Positions 55,961 through 62,925 of a stretch of 64,000 nucleotides of DNA are shown piece by piece. The translations under genes were made by a program, and so were the position numbers. The notes beneath the pieces were generated by a model. The model worked only from the letters and a program-made list of their open reading frames with translations, ran no database searches and was not told the origin of the DNA. Numbering within the stretch: the first letter of the stretch is position 1; each line of letters starts with the position of its first letter. Source of the stretch: Providencia rettgeri (GTDB lineage Bacteria; Pseudomonadota; Gammaproteobacteria; Enterobacterales; Enterobacteriaceae); contig NZ_CP017671.1 of assembly GCF_001874625.1 (NCBI RefSeq), positions 1,922,001 to 1,986,000 on the forward strand, written 5' to 3'.

Positions 55961-56950
55961 TTAGTAGTAACTGCCTTCCGCGCCCTCCTCTTCTGTAACA
56001 GGGATCATGTCCTCGTCACTCAAAGGCGGCATTTCTTCGGCACCAGGTTCAGCATTTGCAGAACCACCAGCGGCGGACTCTTGCTCGTGCGCTTCCTGGT
56101 AGTCAGGTTTCGGAGGCTCCATTTGATCCATCTCCTTGTCACGAAGGAATTGAGTCGCATATTGCAGTTCCGAACCTTCATACCGTCCCTTCACATACTC
56201 ATGCGCCGCAGACCATGCGTTTTCAGCAATGGCGCGATTTGCGAGTTTGGTTAGGATCGGGTCAAGCTCTTTGTGCTCAATAGCCAAAGGCTCTTGGCTT
56301 TGAACTTGAGATGGTGAAGGGAGATTGGCAATAGCCGGGTTAATGGCCGATGCCTGCTCCATTTCACGGATGCGTTCAGCTTCATCCTGGTCATAAATAC
56401 CAGAGAAACCAAATGCGACACGAGAACACTGGATCAGCGACTTGTGCCGGAGTTGACGCTTGGTGTGCGTTTGCCAGGGGCCATCAACAGTGTAAGCACC
56501 ATTGCGACCTTGACCCTGAAACGGTTCACGGTACACCTCATCAATGAACTCCTTGATGCGGATAGGGCGAGATCTGTCCTTACGGTAAATCACGCATTCA
56601 ATCCACTCAGGGCAGTCAACTTTCGCCCCCTGCATTCTGACCATCTTGTCCGAATACACGAACTCGACGCCATCATACTGGGGATGCTCGTTGATGATGC
56701 GGCTCCAACCATCAACACCTACTACCGGAATGATCCCATTTTGCTTGTCAGGAAACGCATAGATTTCCCGAGTGAAAGGGTTCAAACCGTACTGTTCAGC
56801 CACGATCAGGAGCGTCATCATCTGCTCATCGGTCGGGGCACTTCCATCTCGCTGCTTGAATGCGGTCGCCTTCAAAGTTTCATAGAACTTTCGGGTGTCC
56901 ACGCCAAACCGGCTTGCGATACGGGTTACAAGAGATTTGTTATCAGACAT
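55961..56950 (-). CDS. bet: Single-strand annealing protein (RecT/Bet)
   Basis: 329 residues from ATG 56950 (GGAGAAAC upstream). Bet/RecT family: QYGLNPFTREIYAFPDKQNG, then IIPVVGVDGWSRIINEHPQY and CVIYRKDRSRPI. Anneals complementary single strands, part of a recombination system with Exo and SSB. Acidic C-terminal tail (residues 265-329). Family length is usually 260-300; the tail adds to it. Confidence 0.9.
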   Translation of the reverse strand: MSDNKSLVTRIASRFGVDTRKFYETLKATAFKQRDGSAPTDEQMMTLLIVAEQYGLNPFTREIYAFPDKQNGIIPVVGVDGWSRIINEHPQYDGVEFVYSDKMVRMQGAKVDCPEWIECVIYRKDRSRPIRIKEFIDEVYREPFQGQGRNGAYTVDGPWQTHTKRQLRHKSLIQCSRVAFGFSGIYDQDEAERIREMEQASAINPAIANLPSPSQVQSQEPLAIEHKELDPILTKLANRAIAENAWSAAHEYVKGRYEGSELQYATQFLRDKEMDQMEPPKPDYQEAHEQESAAGGSANAEPGAEEMPPLSDEDMIPVTEEEGAEGSYY

Positions 56951-57044
56951 GGTGTTTCTCCAATTCACGAATGAACGGTTTGAGGACACCATGACCCCCT
57001 CGGGGCATGAGTGCCCCCGTGGGGTTTAGTAAGAGTTGGCGGTG

Positions 57045-57572
57045 TTACCCGCCAGCCAAGTGGTGCAGCCGCATGAACGGGATGTCATCATCCCAGCCAT
57101 CAGGAGCGGGACCATAGCCTCCGCCCATACCACCTTGCGGTGCTGATTGCTGCACAGGAGCAGATTGCGTACCGGCTCCTGTACGTTGCCCTTTTTGGGG
57201 CGCTGCACGTTGAGAGTTGTCCTGAGGTGCATTTCCACGACCACCAAGCATCTGCATTTCAACGCAGTGTACTTCGGTGGTGTAGCGCTCGATTTGTTGG
57301 CTGTCAGTCCACTTCCGGGTGCGGTTGCTCCCTTCGAGATAGACTTGGGAGCCCTTTTTCAGGTACTCACCAGCGACTTCTGCCAAACGACCTTTAAGCA
57401 CAATACGGTGCCACTCAGTATGCTCTCTTTGCTCGCCAGACTGCTTATCGCGCCACGTATCCGTTGTTGCAACGTTGAAGTTGGCAACGGCAGTTCCGCT
57501 TGGCATGTAGCGAATTTCCGGGTCAGAACCGAGATTACCGACCAGAATTACTTTGTTGACGCCTTTAGACAT
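57045..57572 (-). CDS. ssb: Single-stranded DNA-binding protein
   Basis: 175 residues. OB-fold ([40 protein letters not shown]) and a Gly/Gln-rich linker. The acidic tip DDDIPF is followed by nine more residues (MRLHHLAGG), so the usual C-terminal interaction peptide is not at the end. The ATG at 57572 (57575 is also possible) overlaps the stop of the gene upstream (ATGA), with GGAGG just before. Confidence 0.92.
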   Translation of the reverse strand: MSKGVNKVILVGNLGSDPEIRYMPSGTAVANFNVATTDTWRDKQSGEQREHTEWHRIVLKGRLAEVAGEYLKKGSQVYLEGSNRTRKWTDSQQIERYTTEVHCVEMQMLGGRGNAPQDNSQRAAPQKGQRTGAGTQSAPVQQSAPQGGMGGGYGPAPDGWDDDIPFMRLHHLAGG

Positions 57573-58543
57573 CATGACCTCCAAGTTATTTGGAGAGGGC
57601 CAACGCCCCTTTCGGGGAGCAAGCCCCCGTAAGGGTTAAAAAAGTGATCCTCTTGTTCGGCGTCGATCTCTGCCAGGCGAATCAGCTCAGATACAAGGCC
57701 AAGCCTTTCTGCATCTGCTCTTACTTCGTCGTAGCTGAAACCAAACCGTTCAATGAGGGGTTTTAGTGAATCAAAACGCTCGTAGTCGAAGGTATCACCC
57801 TGTTCATCACAGAATGCCACCAGCGGCTTCTCTACGTTTGAAAAGTCATCCGCGAAACGCTGTTGCAGGTAAACCAACATCAGCAGGGGTTTGTGACCAT
57901 GTTCCGGGCGGAGTTCACCAGCGCCTTCCAGCGTAGCTGGATGGATAGTGTTTTCGCCTAGTCCAGTGCTAACCCCAAGCTCATAACCGCTGTCAGTACG
58001 CATCAGCACACTGGGTAGCAAGTCATTTGAGCCTTCGCTCCGAGCAACCTCAAAGCCGATTAAACCGGCTCCTTTGGCAAAAACCCCAGCAACAAAACCT
58101 TTGAAGAGGTTTATGTCACCTGGAGGTAACTCAGAGGGCGGAGATAACAGCCAGTTGAGAGATCCCAAGCTGGCTGTTTGTCCGGCTGAAACATTCCCCC
58201 CTTCCAGCACCGTCTGTGTCTCTGCGTTTACCAGCACCTCATCCAGAAAGGTGTACCCCTGGCTGAGAAACTGTGACACATACTGGCTTTCTTTGTCCTT
58301 GTAGGACATTGGGATCGTGTCTGGGCCGTTAGCTTCAAAAGGTCCTTCGAGCTTTGTCTCAGACCAATTTTCAGCTTTCCCATCAGTGACGGTTCGGCGT
58401 AGCTCGACCATCGTGAATTGGCCTGGCTCCGAGGAGCTGGGCTCCCGGAGCAACTTGTAGCCAATGAAGACTTCTATTGTGGTTTCGTCATTGCCCCACT
58501 CTTTAGCAGTGTAACGACGGCACAAACAGTCATTTTTCTTCAT
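57572..58543 (-). CDS. Unknown 323-residue protein
   Basis: ATG 58543 follows AAGGGG; starts 10 bp after cobS-like. The sequence has a cysteine-bearing start ([20 protein letters not shown]) and a [20 protein letters not shown] segment near the end. The last about 20 codons ([20 protein letters not shown]) read through the normal inter-gene hairpin; a T6 run at 57638-57643 just before it would give a stop with one more T, so the native protein may end at about residue 302. Function unknown. Confidence 0.7.
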   Translation of the reverse strand: MKKNDCLCRRYTAKEWGNDETTIEVFIGYKLLREPSSSEPGQFTMVELRRTVTDGKAENWSETKLEGPFEANGPDTIPMSYKDKESQYVSQFLSQGYTFLDEVLVNAETQTVLEGGNVSAGQTASLGSLNWLLSPPSELPPGDINLFKGFVAGVFAKGAGLIGFEVARSEGSNDLLPSVLMRTDSGYELGVSTGLGENTIHPATLEGAGELRPEHGHKPLLMLVYLQQRFADDFSNVEKPLVAFCDEQGDTFDYERFDSLKPLIERFGFSYDEVRADAERLGLVSELIRLAEIDAEQEDHFFNPYGGLLPERGVGPLQITWRS

Positions 58544-58553
58544 GCGTCACCCC

Positions 58554-59522
58554 TTAGCGCCATTGGTCCCCGAACACATCCTTCGCAACACGCAGGATGG
58601 CTTCACGCTCCTCTTTGGCCGCACGGATAAGCAGAGCTTGATCCAGGGCGTATTCAAGAGCATTTGGGGCACCACGGAACGCTAGAGACAGTTTCGCCCA
58701 ACGCACCAACGTCCGAGTGGACATGGTGACGCTGATCTGACCATCTTCACCGTTTTCGCCAAGAAACAGTTTGCGGACCTGATTAGCAATCCGAACCATT
58801 CCCTTCCGCACATTTTCCGGAAGTTTCGGAGTAACACGGCCAAGAATGCTGAGTTCAGCTTCCTCATCCGCATACCCTACTTTGGTGAAACGATAGCGAT
58901 CCATAGCTGCGAGGTTCTGCATCATCACCCCCTGGTACAAACCAGAAGCATCACCGGACCCCGTAGAGTTACCAGTAACGACCACACGAAACATCGGGTG
59001 CGGCTTGATGATTTCCCCGCCATTCTGAGCGATCACAAGGGGACGCCCTTCAAGGACATCGTTGAGACCAGCCAGCTCGGCAGGGTCGGCCAAATCCACC
59101 TCGTTGATGAGGAGCAGATGACCTTCACGCATAGCGACTGCCAGAGGTCCATACATGAACTTCATGACAGGTGGTTGACCAGGCTTTTCCGCGACCAGAG
59201 CGTGATGTCCAATCAGATCTGTCAGCTCCATCCGCCCGTGGGCAGTGATTTGCTGAACAGGCCAGTTGAGACGACCAGCGATCTCGGTGATACCTGAGGT
59301 TTTGCCAGACCCGGTAGGGCCGGTTACGAACAATGCGTCACCGCCAGGCTCTTTGAGATAGGCCAAGACCTCTCGCAGAAACTCTTTGCGGAAAACGTAG
59401 TTGGTATCAGTGGCAGGGATGAAAGGGTTTGAACCGTCAGCGTAGCCGATGGCCGTTACCTTCTCCGGAATGCTGGGCATACCGAAAACCTTGCTTACTG
59501 AGAATTGAGAGTATTGAGACAT
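58554..59522 (-). CDS. CobS/MoxR-type AAA+ ATPase
   Basis: 322 residues. Walker A GPTGSGKTS (about 68-76), Walker B HLLLINEVDLA (about 133-143), sensor 1 VVTGNST and an arginine-finger region (RYRFTKVGYADEE). MoxR-like ATPases work with VWA proteins; the CobT-like gene at 51530 is the partner, DUF3150 at 53411 the third member. ATG 59522 follows AGGAGCGCACC, which the leader hairpin can cover. Not evidence of cobalamin synthesis. Confidence 0.86.
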   Translation of the reverse strand: MSQYSQFSVSKVFGMPSIPEKVTAIGYADGSNPFIPATDTNYVFRKEFLREVLAYLKEPGGDALFVTGPTGSGKTSGITEIAGRLNWPVQQITAHGRMELTDLIGHHALVAEKPGQPPVMKFMYGPLAVAMREGHLLLINEVDLADPAELAGLNDVLEGRPLVIAQNGGEIIKPHPMFRVVVTGNSTGSGDASGLYQGVMMQNLAAMDRYRFTKVGYADEEAELSILGRVTPKLPENVRKGMVRIANQVRKLFLGENGEDGQISVTMSTRTLVRWAKLSLAFRGAPNALEYALDQALLIRAAKEEREAILRVAKDVFGDQWR

Positions 59523-59543
59523 AGGTGCGCTCCTATTGTGACA

Positions 59544-59664
59544 GGCGCACCACGTCCCGAACCGGGCGGATGCGCCCGGTTGGGCTAGTAAATTAACGTT
59601 AATTTGCTGTTTGTTTTTGGCGACCAGCTATCGCACTTTTCGCTCTCCGAAGAGAACAAAATCT
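59544..59664 (-). repeat. 121-bp direct repeat, copy B, with control element copy 7
   Basis: Identical to 54710-54830. Palindrome AAATTAACGTTAATTT at 59590-59605, UAGCUGG stem-loop at 59620-59634. To the right is the CTTACTCATGG/CCATCAGTAAG terminator-like stem also seen near 36720. Confidence 0.85.
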
Positions 59665-59741
59665 GCTTACTGATGGTATTCACCATGAGTAAGAAGACTT
59701 TTAAGGAGCGAGGAGAGTAGCCTCTCCTGGAGGCCACTCCC

Positions 59742-59927
59742 TCAATGGACGAACATCACCACATCGTCGTTTTGACCAATGACCCCGGTTTCTTTGGCCC
59801 ACTTCACTGCTTCACTGTGCGCCTGGTAGGAGCTGGAATACAGTTTCGGATCAAATTTCACCTCGCGTCCATCAGCCAGATAGATGATGCCTGCGTGATC
59901 GTCGTAAACATGAAGATTCTGTTGCAT
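59742..59927 (-). CDS. Unknown 61-residue protein
   Basis: Start at MQQNLHVYDDHAG (ATG 59927, GGGGGAA upstream). Small beta-rich sequence (GIIYLADGREVKFDPKLYSS). No family. A longer in-frame start at 59993 has no ribosome site. Confidence 0.62.
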   Translation of the reverse strand: MQQNLHVYDDHAGIIYLADGREVKFDPKLYSSSYQAHSEAVKWAKETGVIGQNDDVVMFVH

Positions 59928-60043
59928 TCGACATTCCCCCTGTAGCTTGTCGTCAAAGCCAACTGACACCAGAAGACTTTGAGGACAAGCCACAGAGGCT
60001 TGACCAGAAAGAGAGGGGTTGCCCCCTCCCTTTGCGTTGACTA

Positions 60044-60136
60044 TCAGCAGTAACCGAACGATTCAGCGATTCTCACGAAAGGACGAGAGATTGCCCAACC
60101 AGTAGGGATACACAAAGCGATGATAGCGATTTCCAT
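60044..60136 (-). CDS. Small hydrophobic peptide, 30 residues
   Basis: ATG 60136 follows AGGAGCAACATC, and the leader hairpin is of the common kind. Sequence begins MEIAIIALCIPTGWAISRPF and ends FGYC. A single partly hydrophobic helix. Too short for family recognition; the leader and site argue for translation. Confidence 0.55.
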   Translation of the reverse strand: MEIAIIALCIPTGWAISRPFVRIAESFGYC

Positions 60137-60230
60137 GATGTTGCTCCTAAGCAAAAAGGGGCAACATCCCCGTCGGGGTATGGTTGCCCCGATGGGTTTG
60201 AAAGTGTCGAAGATTACTCAGCGACAGTTA

Positions 60231-60551
60231 TTACCAAACAAGTTCCTTGCCCTTACGAAGGTAAGTCGGGATTTCGAGATAATCCCAGTCAGGTTCTTGT
60301 TTAGCGACTTCTTGAACTTGAGTTACCTCAGGTTCAACGACTGCTTTGGCTTGTTCAGCCTTGGCAGCACGTTCTTTGATGACGGCCTGTACAGACCGCA
60401 TTGCAGGAACTGCGAATTTGTTCCAAAGGAACAAACCGATACGCTGGAACACTTTAGCGAGAACGATGAAGGAAAAAGCAAATGCCTTCGCGCCTACGTA
60501 CAGTGCGCCCAGAGATGCAAGCAGAACTACAATGAAAGTGATGATGTGCAT
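60231..60551 (-). CDS. Membrane protein, 106 residues
   Basis: ATG 60551 after AGGAGCAACACC. One long N-terminal hydrophobic segment (HIITFIVVLLASLGALYVGA), a second (FSFIVLAKVFQRIGLFLW), then a charged cytoplasmic tail (IKERAAKAEQAKAVVEPEVT). Function unknown. First gene of the minus-strand block; divergent from the AcaB-like gene. Confidence 0.72.
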   Translation of the reverse strand: MHIITFIVVLLASLGALYVGAKAFAFSFIVLAKVFQRIGLFLWNKFAVPAMRSVQAVIKERAAKAEQAKAVVEPEVTQVQEVAKQEPDWDYLEIPTYLRKGKELVW

Positions 60552-60639
60552 GGTGTTGCTCCTATGTAAAAAAACAGGGGCAACACCCGAAAACCGGGAG
60601 AAGCCCCCGGCTTGGGGTTAAGTAATGCCATACGGCATA

Positions 60640-60770
60640 AGACTAGATGCTGTTTGTTTTCGGAGACCAGCTATCTCACCTATAGCCGCAGAGCGACTAA
60701 GATGATTCAAATATAGCTCACCTTTGCTAAACAGAAAACGCTGTAACTGTCCATTTTGGGCACTTCGAGA
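60640..60770. promoter_or_regulatory. Backbone control element, copy 8, and divergent promoter region
   Basis: UAGCUGG stem-loop GAGA-TAGCTGG-TCTC (60663-60677), preceded on the minus strand by AGTCGC/GCGGCT stem, then the shared motif (60737-60763). It lies between the minus-strand block and the plus-strand AcaB-like gene, so promoters for both are expected here. Confidence 0.6.
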
Positions 60771-60844
60771 GGTCAGGTTACAGATTGACCGCATTTATCC
60801 TTTCCAGTGCGTTTATCTGTACCTCAAATTTAGGAGTATCTCTA

Positions 60845-61486
60845 ATGGCAGAAGCACAAGTAGCACTGGACACAAACAACGACCGCAGCAACCACTACTC
60901 TCGCCCTGTTTTCAAGCAAGTTCTGAAAGTAAACAGCCTCCAAGCTCAGCGCGTCATGGAACGCAGCTTTGAGCGAGTTTCCAACTCCCTGTTCTCCATC
61001 GACGTGATCCTTCGCATCATCGGTGAGCAGGACGAAATCGACCAGGTTGAAACCGTCATCCTGGAACACATTTCCAAGGTCTCCGAAGACCTGGACAAAG
61101 CTACCGCCCAGCTCAACAAGCTGATGGAAGACAACGGCATCGACATGATGCCCGGCTACACCAACCCGAATGAATACACCATCGAGATCAACTCTCCTCA
61201 GGTTGCTCAGTTTGCACACCTGATCCGCAAACTGGATACCCTGATGGGGATCGTTGACACTCTCTGGCTGAACACCGTACTGACCAGCAAGCAGCGCACC
61301 GACGCCACTTACCAATGGCAGCAACGCCTCATCAAGCTGGCCGGTCGAATCATCGGCATCGAGAAACGGGCTCGCATTTCCGCCCACAGCAAAGGCAAAG
61401 AAGGTGAAGTGGCCGAAGCCGCTCCGGAATCTGCAACCGGCGACAAGGAAATCGCAGACGAAGCCGAGAAAACAAAAGCAGCATAA
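60845..61486 (+). CDS. acaB: DUF1845 protein, AcaB-like regulator
   Basis: 213 residues from ATG 60845 with AGGAG 8 nt upstream. The C-terminal core (FAHLIRKLDTLMGIVDTLWL, YQWQQRLIKLAGRIIGIEKR) is that of DUF1845/PFL_4669 proteins. In IncC plasmids the member called AcaB activates acaDC, the master activator of transfer; I name it by this family, order and context, not by alignment. The tail is Glu/Lys/Ala-rich. Plus strand, alone with its own terminator. Confidence 0.65.
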   Translation: MAEAQVALDTNNDRSNHYSRPVFKQVLKVNSLQAQRVMERSFERVSNSLFSIDVILRIIGEQDEIDQVETVILEHISKVSEDLDKATAQLNKLMEDNGIDMMPGYTNPNEYTIEINSPQVAQFAHLIRKLDTLMGIVDTLWLNTVLTSKQRTDATYQWQQRLIKLAGRIIGIEKRARISAHSKGKEGEVAEAAPESATGDKEIADEAEKTKAA

Positions 61487-61502
61487 CCCAGCCCAAACCT
61501 TT

Positions 61503-61528
61503 GCCCCTCGCCCGAGGGGCTTTTTTTT
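61503..61528 (+). terminator. Intrinsic terminator after the AcaB-like gene
   Basis: GCCCCTCG-CC-CGAGGGGC followed by T8. Confidence 0.93.
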
Positions 61529-61539
61529 GTCTTTTATGG

Positions 61540-61566
61540 TTGCATTTTTTGATGCTGTGATATTAT
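61540..61566 (+). promoter_or_regulatory. Possible promoter of the lipoprotein gene
   Basis: TTGCAT and TATTAT separated by 15 bp, 43 bp before the ATG. Short spacer, so uncertain. Confidence 0.35.
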
Positions 61567-61608
61567 CGAAGTAAATCAGATTCAACTCAGGTAAGAACGG
61601 AGAACAAC

Positions 61609-62469
61609 ATGAAAAAGGCTTTAATCACCACCGTGGCTCTGGCTGTAGCAGCTCTATCTGGCTGTGCATCCACCAGCAGTTACGAACCCACAGCGTACAA
61701 AACCAATCACAGTCGCGCTTACAACATCGCGGAGGCCGGTGGCCTGGTAACAGGCATCCAAGACGCTTCTGTTCCGCGTGACAAGCTGGAGCGTCTGACC
61801 GACACCAAAACGTTTGGGGCAGCCTACGTGCTGTCTGGCTACATGTCCCCTCAGCTCGGAATGACCGACTGGCAAGGTGGCTTGGTCAACCTTGCGAACT
61901 GGGCTATCGGCCCCAAACAGCATGGCGCTCGCAATAGCTTGATCGCTTGGATGCCTGCTAACGAAGCAGTTTCACCGGCAGACGCTCAGGCCAAATTTCT
62001 TTCACATGTGAAAGTTTCCATTGAGTCAGCGCTGACTGATTTGGGTGCCAATTTCACGCTTCTGTATGACAAAGATGGTCGCCTAACCTATCAGTTCTAC
62101 AAGAATGAATGGGGTTGCCCGACGTGGGTGAACGGACAAAGTAAGGTAGCTGACATGTGTTCCGTTAAGGTGAAAATCGTGGAGCCTCGCCTAGGGTCAG
62201 CTCCTAATTTTGTCTCTGGCGTTCAAGGTACAGCGTATGCCTTCACATCAGGCCATGAGACCGCATACAACTTTGTGAATGTCGGTAATGGGGCAGCAAG
62301 CCATGCTCCTCAGCAAGCGATCTACGCAGCTATTAGCAAACAGCTACCAGCTTGGGCCTACCTCTACCTTGCTCCAAAATCGGTTGAGCTGGATAATGGC
62401 GAAAAAGTTGCTTTCCCTTACCTTCTTGATCAGGGAAAAGCAGAGTTATTTGTTTACCCAGAAGCGTAA
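61609..62469 (+). CDS. Outer-membrane-type lipoprotein, unknown function
   Basis: 286 residues. Signal peptide with lipobox (ALAVAALSGCAS; Cys20). After it, about 265 residues with no family I recognise; FTLLYDKDGRLTYQFYKNEW and YAFTSGHETAYNFVNVGNGA are notable. Asp/Ser in +2 (Ala) suggests export to the outer membrane by the usual rule. A second copy of palindrome CTTTCACATGTGAAAG lies in the coding part (61999-62014). Terminator follows. Confidence 0.8.
   Translation: MKKALITTVALAVAALSGCASTSSYEPTAYKTNHSRAYNIAEAGGLVTGIQDASVPRDKLERLTDTKTFGAAYVLSGYMSPQLGMTDWQGGLVNLANWAIGPKQHGARNSLIAWMPANEAVSPADAQAKFLSHVKVSIESALTDLGANFTLLYDKDGRLTYQFYKNEWGCPTWVNGQSKVADMCSVKVKIVEPRLGSAPNFVSGVQGTAYAFTSGHETAYNFVNVGNGAASHAPQQAIYAAISKQLPAWAYLYLAPKSVELDNGEKVAFPYLLDQGKAELFVYPEA
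61999..62014. repeat. 16-bp palindrome, same as at 46605-46620
   Basis: CTTTCACATGTGAAAG, inside the lipoprotein gene. The copy at 46605-46620 is intergenic. Confidence 0.6.
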
Positions 62470-62541
62470 TCAATCTACATGAGAAAGGGGCCTAAGAGAG
62501 TATATAGTGAATTTTGTGTACTTCTGTTGGTGAGTGAGTGA

Positions 62542-62575
62542 ATGCCCCATAAGCAAAGGCTTTTGGGGCATTTTT
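62542..62575 (+). terminator. Intrinsic terminator after the lipoprotein gene
   Basis: ATGCCCC...GGGGCAT with an inner AAGC/GCTT stem, followed by T5. Confidence 0.85.
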
Positions 62576-62840
62576 AGTTTTTACACGGTATGTAATTTGG
62601 TGTGTAAAAATAGGAGCACTTGCTCCAAGGGCTCTGCCCTCTCGCCGCAAGCGGCGATTCACCCGAGGTATTTCACGACCAGCGATGTGATCCAGTGAGA
62701 GCACAGATACAGATAACTTCCTCGGGGATGCTTAAAAGTGAGCAATGGTCGTACCACCATACTCATACTGTAGCTGGAGGATGCCATAATAAATTGGCCG
62801 CCCGTAGCTTTGGTCGCAAAGCGAACGTTCAGATTTCGGA
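62576..62840. other. Non-coding stretch with three tandem hairpins
   Basis: Three short perfect stems follow each other at 62613-62626 (GGAGC/GCTCC), 62628-62640 (AGGGC/GCCCT) and 62642-62657 (TCGCCG/CGGCGA). An inverted TTTTACAC / GTGTAAAA lies at 62580-62610. No convincing gene. Confidence 0.55.
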
Positions 62841-62925
62841 ATAACGCTTAGGTAACCGGCGCCGGAGCGCCAGCGGAGGGAACCAAAAGCGGCACGCTTT
62901 TGGCGTCCGGTTGACCGCCTTGTTA
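62841..62925 (-). other. attC: Candidate attC after the GNAT gene
   Basis: Minus strand: begins TAACAAGG with the stop codon of the GNAT gene and ends AAGCGTTAT. Arms GGTCAACCGGACGCC and GGCGCCGGTTACC pair with single unpaired C and A on one strand, the asymmetry recognised by integron integrases. Confidence 0.6.

Noticed and set aside
51530..59522. Cobalamin synthesis from cobS/cobT names
   Set aside because: The pair is the generic MoxR-VWA type and no other cobalamin gene is present.
33715..60610. CRISPR array from regularly spaced short palindromes
   Set aside because: The palindromes differ in sequence, sit between genes and enclose coding spacers of hundreds of bases.
46605..62014. 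Canonical ParB parS site
   Set aside because: The palindrome has TTTCAC/GTGAAA halves but two extra central bases compared with the chromosomal parS consensus, so I keep it only as an unnamed palindrome.
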